64,000 nucleotides of DNA from NCBI RefSeq assembly GCF_008274625.1, contig NZ_VTRU01000006.1, positions 186,001 to 250,000 on the forward strand, read 5' to 3'. The translations under genes were made by a program, and so were the position numbers. Source of the DNA: Chryseobacterium panacisoli. Lineage in GTDB: Bacteria > Bacteroidota > Bacteroidia > Flavobacteriales > Weeksellaceae. The notes beneath the pieces are model-generated. The model was not told where the DNA came from and ran no database searches. It was given only the letters and a program-made list of their open reading frames with translations. This document shows positions 51,713-60,443 of this stretch, one piece after another (position 1 is the stretch's first letter; every line of letters begins with the position of its first letter).

Positions 51713-52144
51713 TTATTTTACAGCGGTTTTCATTTGAGATTTTGCAATCACTTCACCGTTTAGTTTTGTAACAATATCCACAAGGGTTACACCCATTACT
51801 TCATTGAGGATGGTTACCTCAGATTTCAACTGATCTCCTATTTTGGGAAGTGTTTCAGCTTCAAAAGATTTGATGGCTCCAATATACCCGGTTGGAGCTT
51901 CTTTTCCCAGCAGATAATATTTATATCCTGTGTGGAGTGCAACGCTCTGTGCCTGATGCTCAATAAGCCCGGAAGCCTGAAATAATCCGTCCTGAATGAA
52001 AAGATTGTCTTCTTTAATCTCAAAACCGGATAAAAGATGGCTTTCAGAATATTCTGATAATTCATGTACCATCACAAAAGGAAACCTTTGTGGAATAAGG
52101 CTTTCTACAAAATCTTTATCAGATGTAGGCAGTTTGTTTTCCAT
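51713..52144 (-). CDS. Hotdog dehydratase-like protein lacking His
   Basis: 143 residues from ATG 52144, chosen because it overlaps the darB stop by one base (TAATG); a frame from 52168 is possible. Same layout as the next gene (IPQRFPFVMVH, then KEDNLFIQDG, then SGLIEHQAQ). At the position of the candidate catalytic His it has Gln (FIQDG), while the Glu remains. Probably an inactive or regulatory half of a dehydratase pair. Confidence 0.8.
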   Translation of the reverse strand: MENKLPTSDKDFVESLIPQRFPFVMVHELSEYSESHLLSGFEIKEDNLFIQDGLFQASGLIEHQAQSVALHTGYKYYLLGKEAPTGYIGAIKSFEAETLPKIGDQLKSEVTILNEVMGVTLVDIVTKLNGEVIAKSQMKTAVK

Positions 52145-53283
52145 TAGCAAACTGTTAATAAAGCACAAGAATAGGCGAATCTTCCACTTTCAGGAACACA
52201 AAGAAGTACTTTTTCTCCTTTTTTCAATGTCCCGGAATTCATCAGTTCTTCAAGAGCAATAAATATAGATCCAGCTCCGATATTTCCAACCTCAGAAAGG
52301 TTATAGAACCATTTTTCAGCCGGGAAATCCATTCCTTTTTTAGCAAATTCTTCTTTCAGCCCGTCTTTGAAATATCCTGAAGAAATATGAGCCAATACAT
52401 GGTCGATTTTTTCCGGATCTAAATTATGTTTGTCAAAAGAAGATCTTAGACTTTCCGCTCCTTTTACAAGGATATATTTATCAAGGATTTTAGTATCCTG
52501 TTTGATGGCAAAAATAGATTGCTTCAACCATTCATCAGAAGGGTAATCTGCCCATGATTTCAGGCTTCCGTCTTCCAGTTTGTCACATCCGGCATACATA
52601 CATGCTTCAATTTCGTGTGCATAAGAATAGAAATCAATGAATTCTACTTTTAAAGAAATACCGGTTTCTCTCGGTTTGTTTTGCAGCAGGAAAGCACCTG
52701 CACCGTCGGAAAGCATCCATCTCAGGAATTCTCTTTTGAAAGCAATGATAGGTCTTTCTTCCAGTAATTTTAAATTCTCAGCCTCATGGTTGAATTTGTC
52801 AGCAGTCATCCATGCAGACATTCTTTCGGAACCTGCACATACAGCACTTTCCTGTACGCCTGCTTTTACAGAAAGGAACCCATAGTTCAGCGCATTCATC
52901 CCTGAGTTGCAAAGACCTGTAGAAGTATTAATTTCAATAGATTTTCCGATGTTCAGTTCACCATGCACCATAGAAGCGTGAGAAGGCTGTATCTGGTCTG
53001 GTGAAGTAGTTCCTACGGATAATAATTTCATATCTTCCTTTTTGAAATTTTCATCAAAAAGCCCTTCAATTGCTTTTGCAGTAAGCTGCGCATTAGAGTG
53101 TGTAGGATTTCCTTCTTTGTCTAAGGCATAGTATCTGGTCGTGATTTTATTATTTCTTAGGATAAGTGATTTTGCTTTAGATGGCGCATCATTGATAAGC
53201 CCAAGATAAGTCTCCATTTCATCATTCGCTACCGGCTCATTGGGTAAGTATTTTGATGCTTTTGTTATAAATACGTCGTACAT
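52144..53283 (-). CDS. darB: Dialkylresorcinol ketosynthase DarB (KAS III-like)
   Basis: 379 residues with the KAS III triad C125 (STGLCNSG), H299 (VLAHISSG) and N334 (VGNIGAGS). DarB condenses two beta-ketoacyl units in dialkylresorcinol synthesis. The adjacent darA gene and the flexirubin context support this over a housekeeping FabH. It lies one base after darA. Confidence 0.92.
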   Translation of the reverse strand: MYDVFITKASKYLPNEPVANDEMETYLGLINDAPSKAKSLILRNNKITTRYYALDKEGNPTHSNAQLTAKAIEGLFDENFKKEDMKLLSVGTTSPDQIQPSHASMVHGELNIGKSIEINTSTGLCNSGMNALNYGFLSVKAGVQESAVCAGSERMSAWMTADKFNHEAENLKLLEERPIIAFKREFLRWMLSDGAGAFLLQNKPRETGISLKVEFIDFYSYAHEIEACMYAGCDKLEDGSLKSWADYPSDEWLKQSIFAIKQDTKILDKYILVKGAESLRSSFDKHNLDPEKIDHVLAHISSGYFKDGLKEEFAKKGMDFPAEKWFYNLSEVGNIGAGSIFIALEELMNSGTLKKGEKVLLCVPESGRFAYSCALLTVC

Positions 53284-53284
53284 T

Positions 53285-54199
53285 CTATTTTAAATTAATT
53301 CCTTGTAAATATCTTTTTTGTTTTTGTCTTTTAAACCAAAATATAGGGGTTGTAAGCAGGTGTAAAACCAAAACGACAGGTGAGATAATCCATATCGCTG
53401 CCATCAAATATACCTTAAAGAATTTTATCAGCAATGGGCGTTTCTCTTTTTTCTTTATAATCAGATTAGACCATACTGTGAAAATTTTATTTCCTACCTT
53501 TTCTACCCGTACTAAAAACGCACGAATTTCAATAGCTCCGTTTTTAACGAGATCCGGCTGTAAATTATTAAAGTCATTATTATTAAAATGTCTTTCAATA
53601 ATCTCGCCATACTTTACTGAGCCTGCAATTTCTTCATCGGAAACCCCTGCAGCGGGAAGCATCCCTGACTTTTCTTTCTGACCTGTTGTGAGCCATCGCA
53701 GAATGGTCAAGACACTCGTATAATTGTCATGTCTGTCTACCAATGCAATATTCCCCACAAGTTTAGCTTGTAAATCTTTTAAGTATACCTTTAATTTCTC
53801 CTGGGAAAGCATCCACATATTTCTGGTTCCGGAGATGGTGACTACAGGGGTATCTTTAAGGATGCGCTCTGCATAGCCACTCTTTAAAAATGAAATGATA
53901 GGGATGGATGGTGTGAGATACCATACCTGATATCCGAAAAGAATAAGGTCATACTTTTTGGTCAGAATCTCTTCCGAAGGAGGGAGGATTTCTTTTGGAA
54001 TCTGTAAATAAGACTCCGGAAAGGTATTGAAAAAAACATCACCTGGCCAGGGAAAAGGAAAATCTTCCTTTAGCTGAATGTTGTAATACGTAATATCATA
54101 AGCTTCCTTTTTATCTTCAAAAGGTTTGGCTATGTTTCTCACGATATCTTCGAGTTGTCCGGTTTGTGAATAATATATGACAAGTATATTTTTCTTCAT
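53285..54199 (-). CDS. darA: Dialkylresorcinol enzyme DarA (flavodoxin-like)
   Basis: 304 residues. It begins with a flavodoxin-type phosphate-binding loop (YYSQTGQLED) and continues in a flavodoxin-like fold to about residue 200. Near the C-terminus (about 270-292) is a strong hydrophobic segment, so it is probably membrane-anchored. DarA acts with DarB, as the cyclase/aromatase that turns the condensed diketide into the resorcinol ring. It lies directly upstream of darB. Confidence 0.88.
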   Translation of the reverse strand: MKKNILVIYYSQTGQLEDIVRNIAKPFEDKKEAYDITYYNIQLKEDFPFPWPGDVFFNTFPESYLQIPKEILPPSEEILTKKYDLILFGYQVWYLTPSIPIISFLKSGYAERILKDTPVVTISGTRNMWMLSQEKLKVYLKDLQAKLVGNIALVDRHDNYTSVLTILRWLTTGQKEKSGMLPAAGVSDEEIAGSVKYGEIIERHFNNNDFNNLQPDLVKNGAIEIRAFLVRVEKVGNKIFTVWSNLIIKKKEKRPLLIKFFKVYLMAAIWIISPVVLVLHLLTTPIFWFKRQKQKRYLQGINLK

Positions 54200-54241
54200 T
54201 AGTTTTCTTTAGCGTTTACAAAAGTATGTTTTTCATATTTA

Positions 54242-57200
54242 TTATTTAGTTTTAAATACTTTTAATGATTCAGAACTAAATTCCAGTATATAATTATCAT
54301 TTTCAAACGAAGCATTCTTTGTGTTGACAAAAATAACGGTCTCAGGGAGAATCTGAATATCATTGAAGCTAAAATGATCATGTGAGATCAAAAGAACATC
54401 AATCTTTTTAGTCACTTCCGAAAGGTCTTTTATATACTGTATCTTTCTTCTTTTTACCAGATAGCTGTGTGCAGCTATCGCTCTTTTTTCATCACTTTTT
54501 ATGAGAGAAAAAATCCTTCGGCTGGCCTGATATAAAGTTAATAATGCATCTTTCTGTCCGAAGTCATCTGCCATATGAAGGATGTTGGCTTCATTGGAAA
54601 TATGCTTATTCAGTTCGAAATATACTGATTTTTTGGTGTTAAAGTCTTCTTTTACTTCATTTACCACCTCACTGTCTTTATAAAGATAGCTCAGGAATAA
54701 TTTATTTTTAAAATAATTCTCATCTTCGATCTCTTCTCTCAGTTTTGCAAACTCTTCTCTGAAATAAGCATTGATCTTCTTTGTTCTTTCAGAATAGGTG
54801 TTGCCGAAGCTCATATCATCTTTGCTTATTCTGTTGCCTACTTTCACGGTAATGCTTCCATTGTAAATAATAAAATCCCCCTTCGGTAATACTTCGGAAT
54901 TGCCATGAATGTAAAGTGGAAGGACGTCCAGGCTGAATTGCTCCGCAAGATAAAATGCTCCCTTATGGAATCTTTTGACATCATTGGTATAGGAGCGTTC
55001 TGCTTCAGGGAAAACAACAAGAGAATATCCCTGTGCAATTTTTTCTTTCAGCTTATCCATTCCGTTCTCAATTCCCTGGGAAACCGGATAGAAGCCCAGT
55101 GCTTTTACCAGTTTTCCAAAAACAGGAGATTCATACACCCAGTCATTCACCAGATAGATAATTTTATGGGTAGCCATGGCAATGGCCAGAGTATCCAGGA
55201 AAGAGGTATGATTGGCAATAATAACGGCCGGTTTACTGAAATCTTCACTCGTATTCTTAATGACCCTTTTCTTTACAAAAGGTGTTAAATAAAGTACTGA
55301 TGTTAAAAACTTAGCCAGAATCAGTTTGATGATGTCCAATGTTTTTCCTTTGGCATTTTTAATAAATAAACTTCCGAAAGCTGAAAATACCAATCCACCT
55401 AATCCATAATATAAAAATGAAAATACAGCCCGTAAAAATAATCTGAGCGTAATAGGTGACAGCCCTTTCTTCGCCCGATTGGTGATGAATAATCTGAACC
55501 AAAAAGGATATAGGGTAGAAGTAATAATAATCACAGAGAACATTCCGATCAGGGCAACTAATGCTAATGAATGGAGTGCAGGATGCTTGGCAAAGATCAG
55601 AGATCCAATGGAAAGAATGGTAGTGAAAACTGCAAGAATAATGGATGTTCTGTAGGTGGGTAATTCATTTTTTCCTGTTGTATGTTCTTTTTGCATGGCC
55701 TGCGTCAGGAAGATACTGAAGTCATCTCCCACTCCAAAGACCAATGTACATACTACGGTACTGAAAATATTGAGTTCTAATCCTAAGAAATAAAGAATTC
55801 CGGCTGTTACAATTCCCGTTAAAACAATCGGGAACATGGTGAGAATTGTTAGTTCAAGATTTCTGAAGAATACAATAATTGTCAGAACAATGGCTAAAAG
55901 AGAATAATTGATCAGCGTATTGAAGTCTCTCTTCAGCAAGCCGAGGAAATTTTCGTTCATCTGCTGGCGGTCAATTGCAAGAGCGTCATGTTTCTTTTCA
56001 ATATCTTTAATGAAAGCATCTCTTTTATTTTCGTCTACTTTTACTACATTTGAAACGGTGTAAAAACCATTTTCATTGCTCATGAATTCTGAGATCTGAA
56101 GAGCTTTTACCTTTTCATAGTCTTTCAGGCTCAATGCAGTATAGTTTTTATGCAGAACTTCATTGAAATTGTCAAAGGCTGAACCGTTGAATCCAAATTT
56201 ATTCCCATTATTGATCAGTTCCGAAATAGTTTGACTCTTTTTAGAATCATTCCAGAAGCTGTTCCATTTCTCAATCTTTTTTTGCTGGTCTTTTTCTGAA
56301 AGAACAACACTTCCAATGGAGTTGTAGCTTAGTATTTTTCCCTCTTTTTTCTCTTTTTCAAGGAAGCTGCTTAACGCGGAGTTTCTGGTTAGGGCCTCCT
56401 CTTCAGAATTTCCATAAGAGATGGTGTAAATTGATTTTGAAGTAATATCAGAAAGCTTCTGTAATTTGGCTTCACTGATTTTCAGGTCTTTTGGAATATA
56501 ATTAAGATCGCCAATATCTTCATTAAAACCTACATGTCTGAATCCGAACAGGCAGGCAAGAATAATGACAGAACACCCTATAATCAAAGGCTTGTTTTTC
56601 TCATAAGGATAAGACCCTATCTTGTCTATGAAGTTCGTGTTGAGGTGCTCTCCTTTTTCTTTGGGTTTATACAGTTGAGGAACAATAATCAATGCTGAAA
56701 CTGAAGAGAGAATAACGGTGATGGCAGCAAAAAGTCCCAGATCTTTCAAAGCTTCTGAACGTACAAAAACCAGACACAGGAAAGAAACAGCTGTCGTTGC
56801 ACTGCTCAATATAATAGGCTGGGTGATTTCTTTATAAAGCTCCTCAATATTATTGTTGTGCTTGTAATGGGTAAGAATATGCAGGGCATAATCTATTGTA
56901 ATTCCGATCAGGATAGCACCTACACTTAAAGAAATTGCTGAAATTTTGTCTTTAATAAAATAAAGAACCAATAAGGAAAGAAGTACAGAGAATACCGTTG
57001 GTAAAAAGACAATGATAGGTGTAAAGAAATTCCTGAAATAATAAATAAGAAGCACCAGAAGTACAGTCATAGAAATAACTACCGTATTCTGAATGTCTTT
57101 TTTGATCTGTTTGGCATTCGCCACGGCAATCACCGGAGAACCGAAATAACTGATTTCTGTTTTTCCCTTGAACTGTTTATTAATGCCGTCTTTTATTGAG

Positions 57201-57895
57201 TTGAGCTGGTCGACAAAAACTTCATTGGCTTTCGTGTCATTGCTTTTATTCTTTGGGTCAATAAAAAGTAACAGATTTTTGCCGTCTTTGGTGACAATAT
57301 AGCTGTCTTCAAGCTTGAAATCTTTGCTGATGTTTAAGGCATTTAATTTTTTAATTCCTAAAAAAGTAAGTCCCAAAGGATCTTTTTTTATAAATTCCTT
57401 TGTAACAAGACTTGTTGGAGAAACCAACGAGATATAATTATTCTCTACCTGCTTGGCAATGCTGTCTTTCTGAAGTTTGCGGTCTATTTCCCTGTAATCG
57501 TTTTCATTAAGGAATAAGGGTAAGTTTTGGCTGACGAAATCAAATGTTTCTGAAATCTCATTATCATTCACTTTACCCTGAACGGAACCGATATATTTCT
57601 GTAAAGGTTCTATTTTCTGCAAAAAAGTATCTGCCGTTTCTGAAAGCTGGAAGCTGTCTTCACCGGACTTATTCTCTATAATAACGATAATCTTATCCGA
57701 AAAATTAAGCTGTTTAAGAACCTTTGCCGTAAGATCAGATTTTTCATTTTTAGGAATGATCTGATTGATGTCTTCCTCAAAATTGATCTTTGATGCAAAA
57801 AACAGGCAAAAAACAGCAATTCCTAAGGCTGTAAGTACAGATAGGATTTTATTTCTGGAAATCAGATAGTATAAAAATATAAAAAAACGATGCAT
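54242..57895 (-). CDS. MMPL/RND transporter fused to PlsC acyltransferase
   Basis: 1217 residues in three parts. Residues 1 to about 800 are an MMPL/RND exporter with 12 predicted membrane segments in two halves. Residues about 880-1040 are a PlsC-type acyltransferase with H896-x4-D901 (NHTSFLD) and FPEAERS. Residues about 1050-1217 are unassigned. It may acylate and move a pigment lipid. It is the first gene of the minus arm. Confidence 0.9.
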   Translation of the reverse strand: MHRFFIFLYYLISRNKILSVLTALGIAVFCLFFASKINFEEDINQIIPKNEKSDLTAKVLKQLNFSDKIIVIIENKSGEDSFQLSETADTFLQKIEPLQKYIGSVQGKVNDNEISETFDFVSQNLPLFLNENDYREIDRKLQKDSIAKQVENNYISLVSPTSLVTKEFIKKDPLGLTFLGIKKLNALNISKDFKLEDSYIVTKDGKNLLLFIDPKNKSNDTKANEVFVDQLNSIKDGINKQFKGKTEISYFGSPVIAVANAKQIKKDIQNTVVISMTVLLVLLIYYFRNFFTPIIVFLPTVFSVLLSLLVLYFIKDKISAISLSVGAILIGITIDYALHILTHYKHNNNIEELYKEITQPIILSSATTAVSFLCLVFVRSEALKDLGLFAAITVILSSVSALIIVPQLYKPKEKGEHLNTNFIDKIGSYPYEKNKPLIIGCSVIILACLFGFRHVGFNEDIGDLNYIPKDLKISEAKLQKLSDITSKSIYTISYGNSEEEALTRNSALSSFLEKEKKEGKILSYNSIGSVVLSEKDQQKKIEKWNSFWNDSKKSQTISELINNGNKFGFNGSAFDNFNEVLHKNYTALSLKDYEKVKALQISEFMSNENGFYTVSNVVKVDENKRDAFIKDIEKKHDALAIDRQQMNENFLGLLKRDFNTLINYSLLAIVLTIIVFFRNLELTILTMFPIVLTGIVTAGILYFLGLELNIFSTVVCTLVFGVGDDFSIFLTQAMQKEHTTGKNELPTYRTSIILAVFTTILSIGSLIFAKHPALHSLALVALIGMFSVIIITSTLYPFWFRLFITNRAKKGLSPITLRLFLRAVFSFLYYGLGGLVFSAFGSLFIKNAKGKTLDIIKLILAKFLTSVLYLTPFVKKRVIKNTSEDFSKPAVIIANHTSFLDTLAIAMATHKIIYLVNDWVYESPVFGKLVKALGFYPVSQGIENGMDKLKEKIAQGYSLVVFPEAERSYTNDVKRFHKGAFYLAEQFSLDVLPLYIHGNSEVLPKGDFIIYNGSITVKVGNRISKDDMSFGNTYSERTKKINAYFREEFAKLREEIEDENYFKNKLFLSYLYKDSEVVNEVKEDFNTKKSVYFELNKHISNEANILHMADDFGQKDALLTLYQASRRIFSLIKSDEKRAIAAHSYLVKRRKIQYIKDLSEVTKKIDVLLISHDHFSFNDIQILPETVIFVNTKNASFENDNYILEFSSESLKVFKTK

Positions 57896-57914
57896 TGCAT
57901 GTGAATCAAGTCTG

Positions 57915-57945
57915 CAAATTTAATTTTTTAAGCATTAGTTCAAAA
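57915..57945 (-). promoter_or_regulatory. Promoter of the MMPL-dar block
   Basis: Minus strand: TTTTG (57945-57941), an 18-nt spacer and TAAATTTG (57922-57915), a perfect match to the consensus. The start of transcription would be near 57908, leaving about 13 nt before the ATG. Confidence 0.65.
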
Positions 57946-58008
57946 TAGTTAGAGATAAGTTTTGACTGAAAATCAATAAAATATTCTAGGAAGAATGAAA
58001 AAATATTC

Positions 58009-58016
58009 TACTTTTG
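58009..58016 (+). promoter_or_regulatory. Candidate promoter of the membrane-protein pair
   Basis: TACTTTTG matches the -7 element, with no clear -33 box. The predicted start near 58023 leaves about 65 nt before the ATG at 58088. Confidence 0.4.
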
Positions 58017-58087
58017 CAAAAGTTCCCCTTTAAAAAAATGTATTTTAAATCACAATTATTATTAAAAAATAAGAATCTGTTTTAGAT

Positions 58088-59095
58088 ATGTTGAAAAGAA
58101 ATGATGAAAAAATAAACGGATTTCTATTTGTAATAGTACTTCCGCTTCTGCTGTTTGCCATGTCTTATTATGGATTTGAATCTTCCTACACAAGACTGAA
58201 GACATCAGAAACAACTCCCGACTTCTTATTTTCCTCGGTATACGCTTACAGGGTGATTCCCAATTATCTGAGTGTGCAGATGACAGATCTGATGTATGAT
58301 CTTATCAATGGTCCTTTTTCTTTCTTTAAAGATTTTTTGTCCAAAAACGGAACGCCGTTCTATCATGGGCTCTTCCTGATGAATAGTTTGTTTTTTATTG
58401 GGTGTTCCCTGATCTTAAATGCTGTATTTAAATTGAAGTCTACGGGTCTTCTGCTCAATCTTAATGCAAGAAGAATTATCCATCTTCTATCTGTTTTTTT
58501 CATCGTTATCACTCAGTATGCACCAACAAATTGTGATACTCTTGCACTTTTCTGCTATCTGGCCGGTGTATTTTTAACATTGAAATATTTAGATACCGGG
58601 AAAAATATCTTCTTTTTTATTCTCATTGGTCTTATCGGAATCTCTACATTGGTAAGAGAGACTGCCTGCCTGAATATCGCTTTTTTTGCCGCTGTATTTT
58701 TCAATATTGCCGAATTGAAAAAAGGAAATTATCAGGTGATCTGGAAAATACTACCTCTGGTTATCGCTTTTCTTGTTCCTTATCTGGGATTAAGAGCATT
58801 GCTTGTTCAGGATGAAACTACATTTGTAGAAGGTTTTTATATCAACAGGAACTTTTCCAGTCCTTTCAATCTTGCGGGATTGATCTTTGCTATTATCGTG
58901 ATTTACTTTATATACAGGCTTTGTACTGATGAAGAAAACAGGAATGTTTTTGGAAAATATTTTTTCTTTTCAATTCCTTATCTTATCATGATCACTTTAG
59001 TCGGGCTTTTTTGGGAGGTGAGGCTTTTTCTGCCTTTAATTCTGACCGGAATTATCACGGCATATCATCAGTTTAAAAAAACATCAGAGATTTAG
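58088..59095 (+). CDS. Polytopic membrane protein, unknown
   Basis: 335 residues with about eight or nine membrane segments and Phe/Leu-rich content. Not recognised; the pattern could fit a glycosyltransferase-C-like or polymerase-type membrane enzyme, but I see no catalytic motif. Its stop is one base before the EpsG-like gene, so the two probably work together. Confidence 0.7.
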   Translation: MLKRNDEKINGFLFVIVLPLLLFAMSYYGFESSYTRLKTSETTPDFLFSSVYAYRVIPNYLSVQMTDLMYDLINGPFSFFKDFLSKNGTPFYHGLFLMNSLFFIGCSLILNAVFKLKSTGLLLNLNARRIIHLLSVFFIVITQYAPTNCDTLALFCYLAGVFLTLKYLDTGKNIFFFILIGLIGISTLVRETACLNIAFFAAVFFNIAELKKGNYQVIWKILPLVIAFLVPYLGLRALLVQDETTFVEGFYINRNFSSPFNLAGLIFAIIVIYFIYRLCTDEENRNVFGKYFFFSIPYLIMITLVGLFWEVRLFLPLILTGIITAYHQFKKTSEI

Positions 59096-59096
59096 C

Positions 59097-60236
59097 ATGA
59101 GTTTACTACATCCATATTATATTATTGCAATTGTCTATATGCTGTTCTTCAGTATTCAGGAAGTGTATGGAAAAAAGGTTGATAAAAAATGGTTCTGGTT
59201 CCTTGCTGTTTATTTCATCATAATTGTCGGGCTTAGAAATGAGGTAGGCCCTGACTACGGAAGTTACAAAGGCATATATATTTACTCTGATACCAAAAGC
59301 TATTATAGTATCTTTATGAAGATGCTTCATATGGAAGGGTCTGAAAATCTGGATGTAGAGTGGCTGTTTACATTGATTAATAAAATACTTCTTAACTTTT
59401 TTAACGCCCCTTTTTATATGTTGACTCTGGTCATTGCTATTTTTGCGATGATCTTTAAAGTAGAATATACAGAAGACAATACATTCTATCCATTTACCTT
59501 TACCCTTTTTATGTTTATCCCCAACTTTTTTATCGGAGAAAGTGGGCAGATCAGACAAAACCTGGGAACCTTTATCGTTTACTTTGCAATACGGTATATC
59601 AAAGAACGGAAATTCTGGCATTACTTGTTTTTCATATTTATAGGGTCAGGTATTCATAGTGTCTGTTATTTATTCCTGCCAATGTACTGGCTGGCCCGTG
59701 TTCCACTGAATAAAACAGTGATGCTGATTATGATCATAGGCTCTGTATTTTTGTCTCCGTTTGAAATCTACAGAAGTTTTGGCGGTTTCTTAGACGGGAT
59801 GGCATCGAATAGCACCCTCGTAGAAGGTTTTAACGGATATATGGATGAAACAGTACAGCGATTGAATGGTGGTGTCGGGATCCCGGAGGTGATGATGGCG
59901 ATTCTGACCTTCTTCCTTTTTGTTTTTGATACTAAGATGAAGGAGCTTTACCCTTATTATGAATATCATAGAAACTATGCTGTGATTGGGATTTGTATGT
60001 ATTTTATCTTTAGAAATAACCCTATCTTCTCATCGAGGCTTGCAGGAGCATTCATTGGATTTTCGTATATCATTATTCCGAATGCCATGTATGTTGTTTC
60101 TGCGAGGACCAAGAACATGATTTATGCATTTATTATTTCACTCGTTGTCTTCAATTTTGTTGTCTTCTCCCTCTTTAATAATATCAAGGCGGGACGATTT
60201 TCAATAGAGCGTTACAAAAATCATATCCTTCCATAG
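59097..60236 (+). CDS. EpsG-like membrane protein
   Basis: 379 residues with about ten membrane segments. The motif GLRNEVGPDYGSY (about 45-57) is typical of the EpsG family, polysaccharide polymerase-like proteins of exopolysaccharide synthesis. No glycosyltransferase or other exopolysaccharide gene is next to it. It partners the preceding membrane protein and ends at a hairpin terminator. Confidence 0.82.
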   Translation: MSLLHPYYIIAIVYMLFFSIQEVYGKKVDKKWFWFLAVYFIIIVGLRNEVGPDYGSYKGIYIYSDTKSYYSIFMKMLHMEGSENLDVEWLFTLINKILLNFFNAPFYMLTLVIAIFAMIFKVEYTEDNTFYPFTFTLFMFIPNFFIGESGQIRQNLGTFIVYFAIRYIKERKFWHYLFFIFIGSGIHSVCYLFLPMYWLARVPLNKTVMLIMIIGSVFLSPFEIYRSFGGFLDGMASNSTLVEGFNGYMDETVQRLNGGVGIPEVMMAILTFFLFVFDTKMKELYPYYEYHRNYAVIGICMYFIFRNNPIFSSRLAGAFIGFSYIIIPNAMYVVSARTKNMIYAFIISLVVFNFVVFSLFNNIKAGRFSIERYKNHILP

Positions 60237-60259
60237 TGTTTTGGAAGTAAAAAATATAA

Positions 60260-60287
60260 AGGCAGCTTTTTAGCTGTCTTTTTTTAT
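60260..60287 (+). terminator. Terminator of the membrane-protein pair
   Basis: AGGCAGCT pairs with AGCTGTCT (60260-60279, one G-U), followed by a T-run. Confidence 0.85.
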
Positions 60288-60386
60288 TGAGTGACCGTTT
60301 GGATTTGTACTATTTATAGGATTTTTAATTAAATTATCAATAACATAATTTAAATATTTTATAATTATTTATAAAATAAATTTATT

Positions 60387-60419
60387 TTTGTTGATGTGGG
60401 CTTAAAAATTGTATTTCTG
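60387..60419 (+). promoter_or_regulatory. Candidate promoter of the 1137-residue protein
   Basis: TTTG (60387-60390), a 21-nt spacer and TATTTCTG (60412-60419, 7/8 match to the TAnnTTTG frame). Start predicted near 60426, 18 nt before the ATG. Confidence 0.45.
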
Positions 60420-60443
60420 TAATGACACTCAAATCCATAAGAT

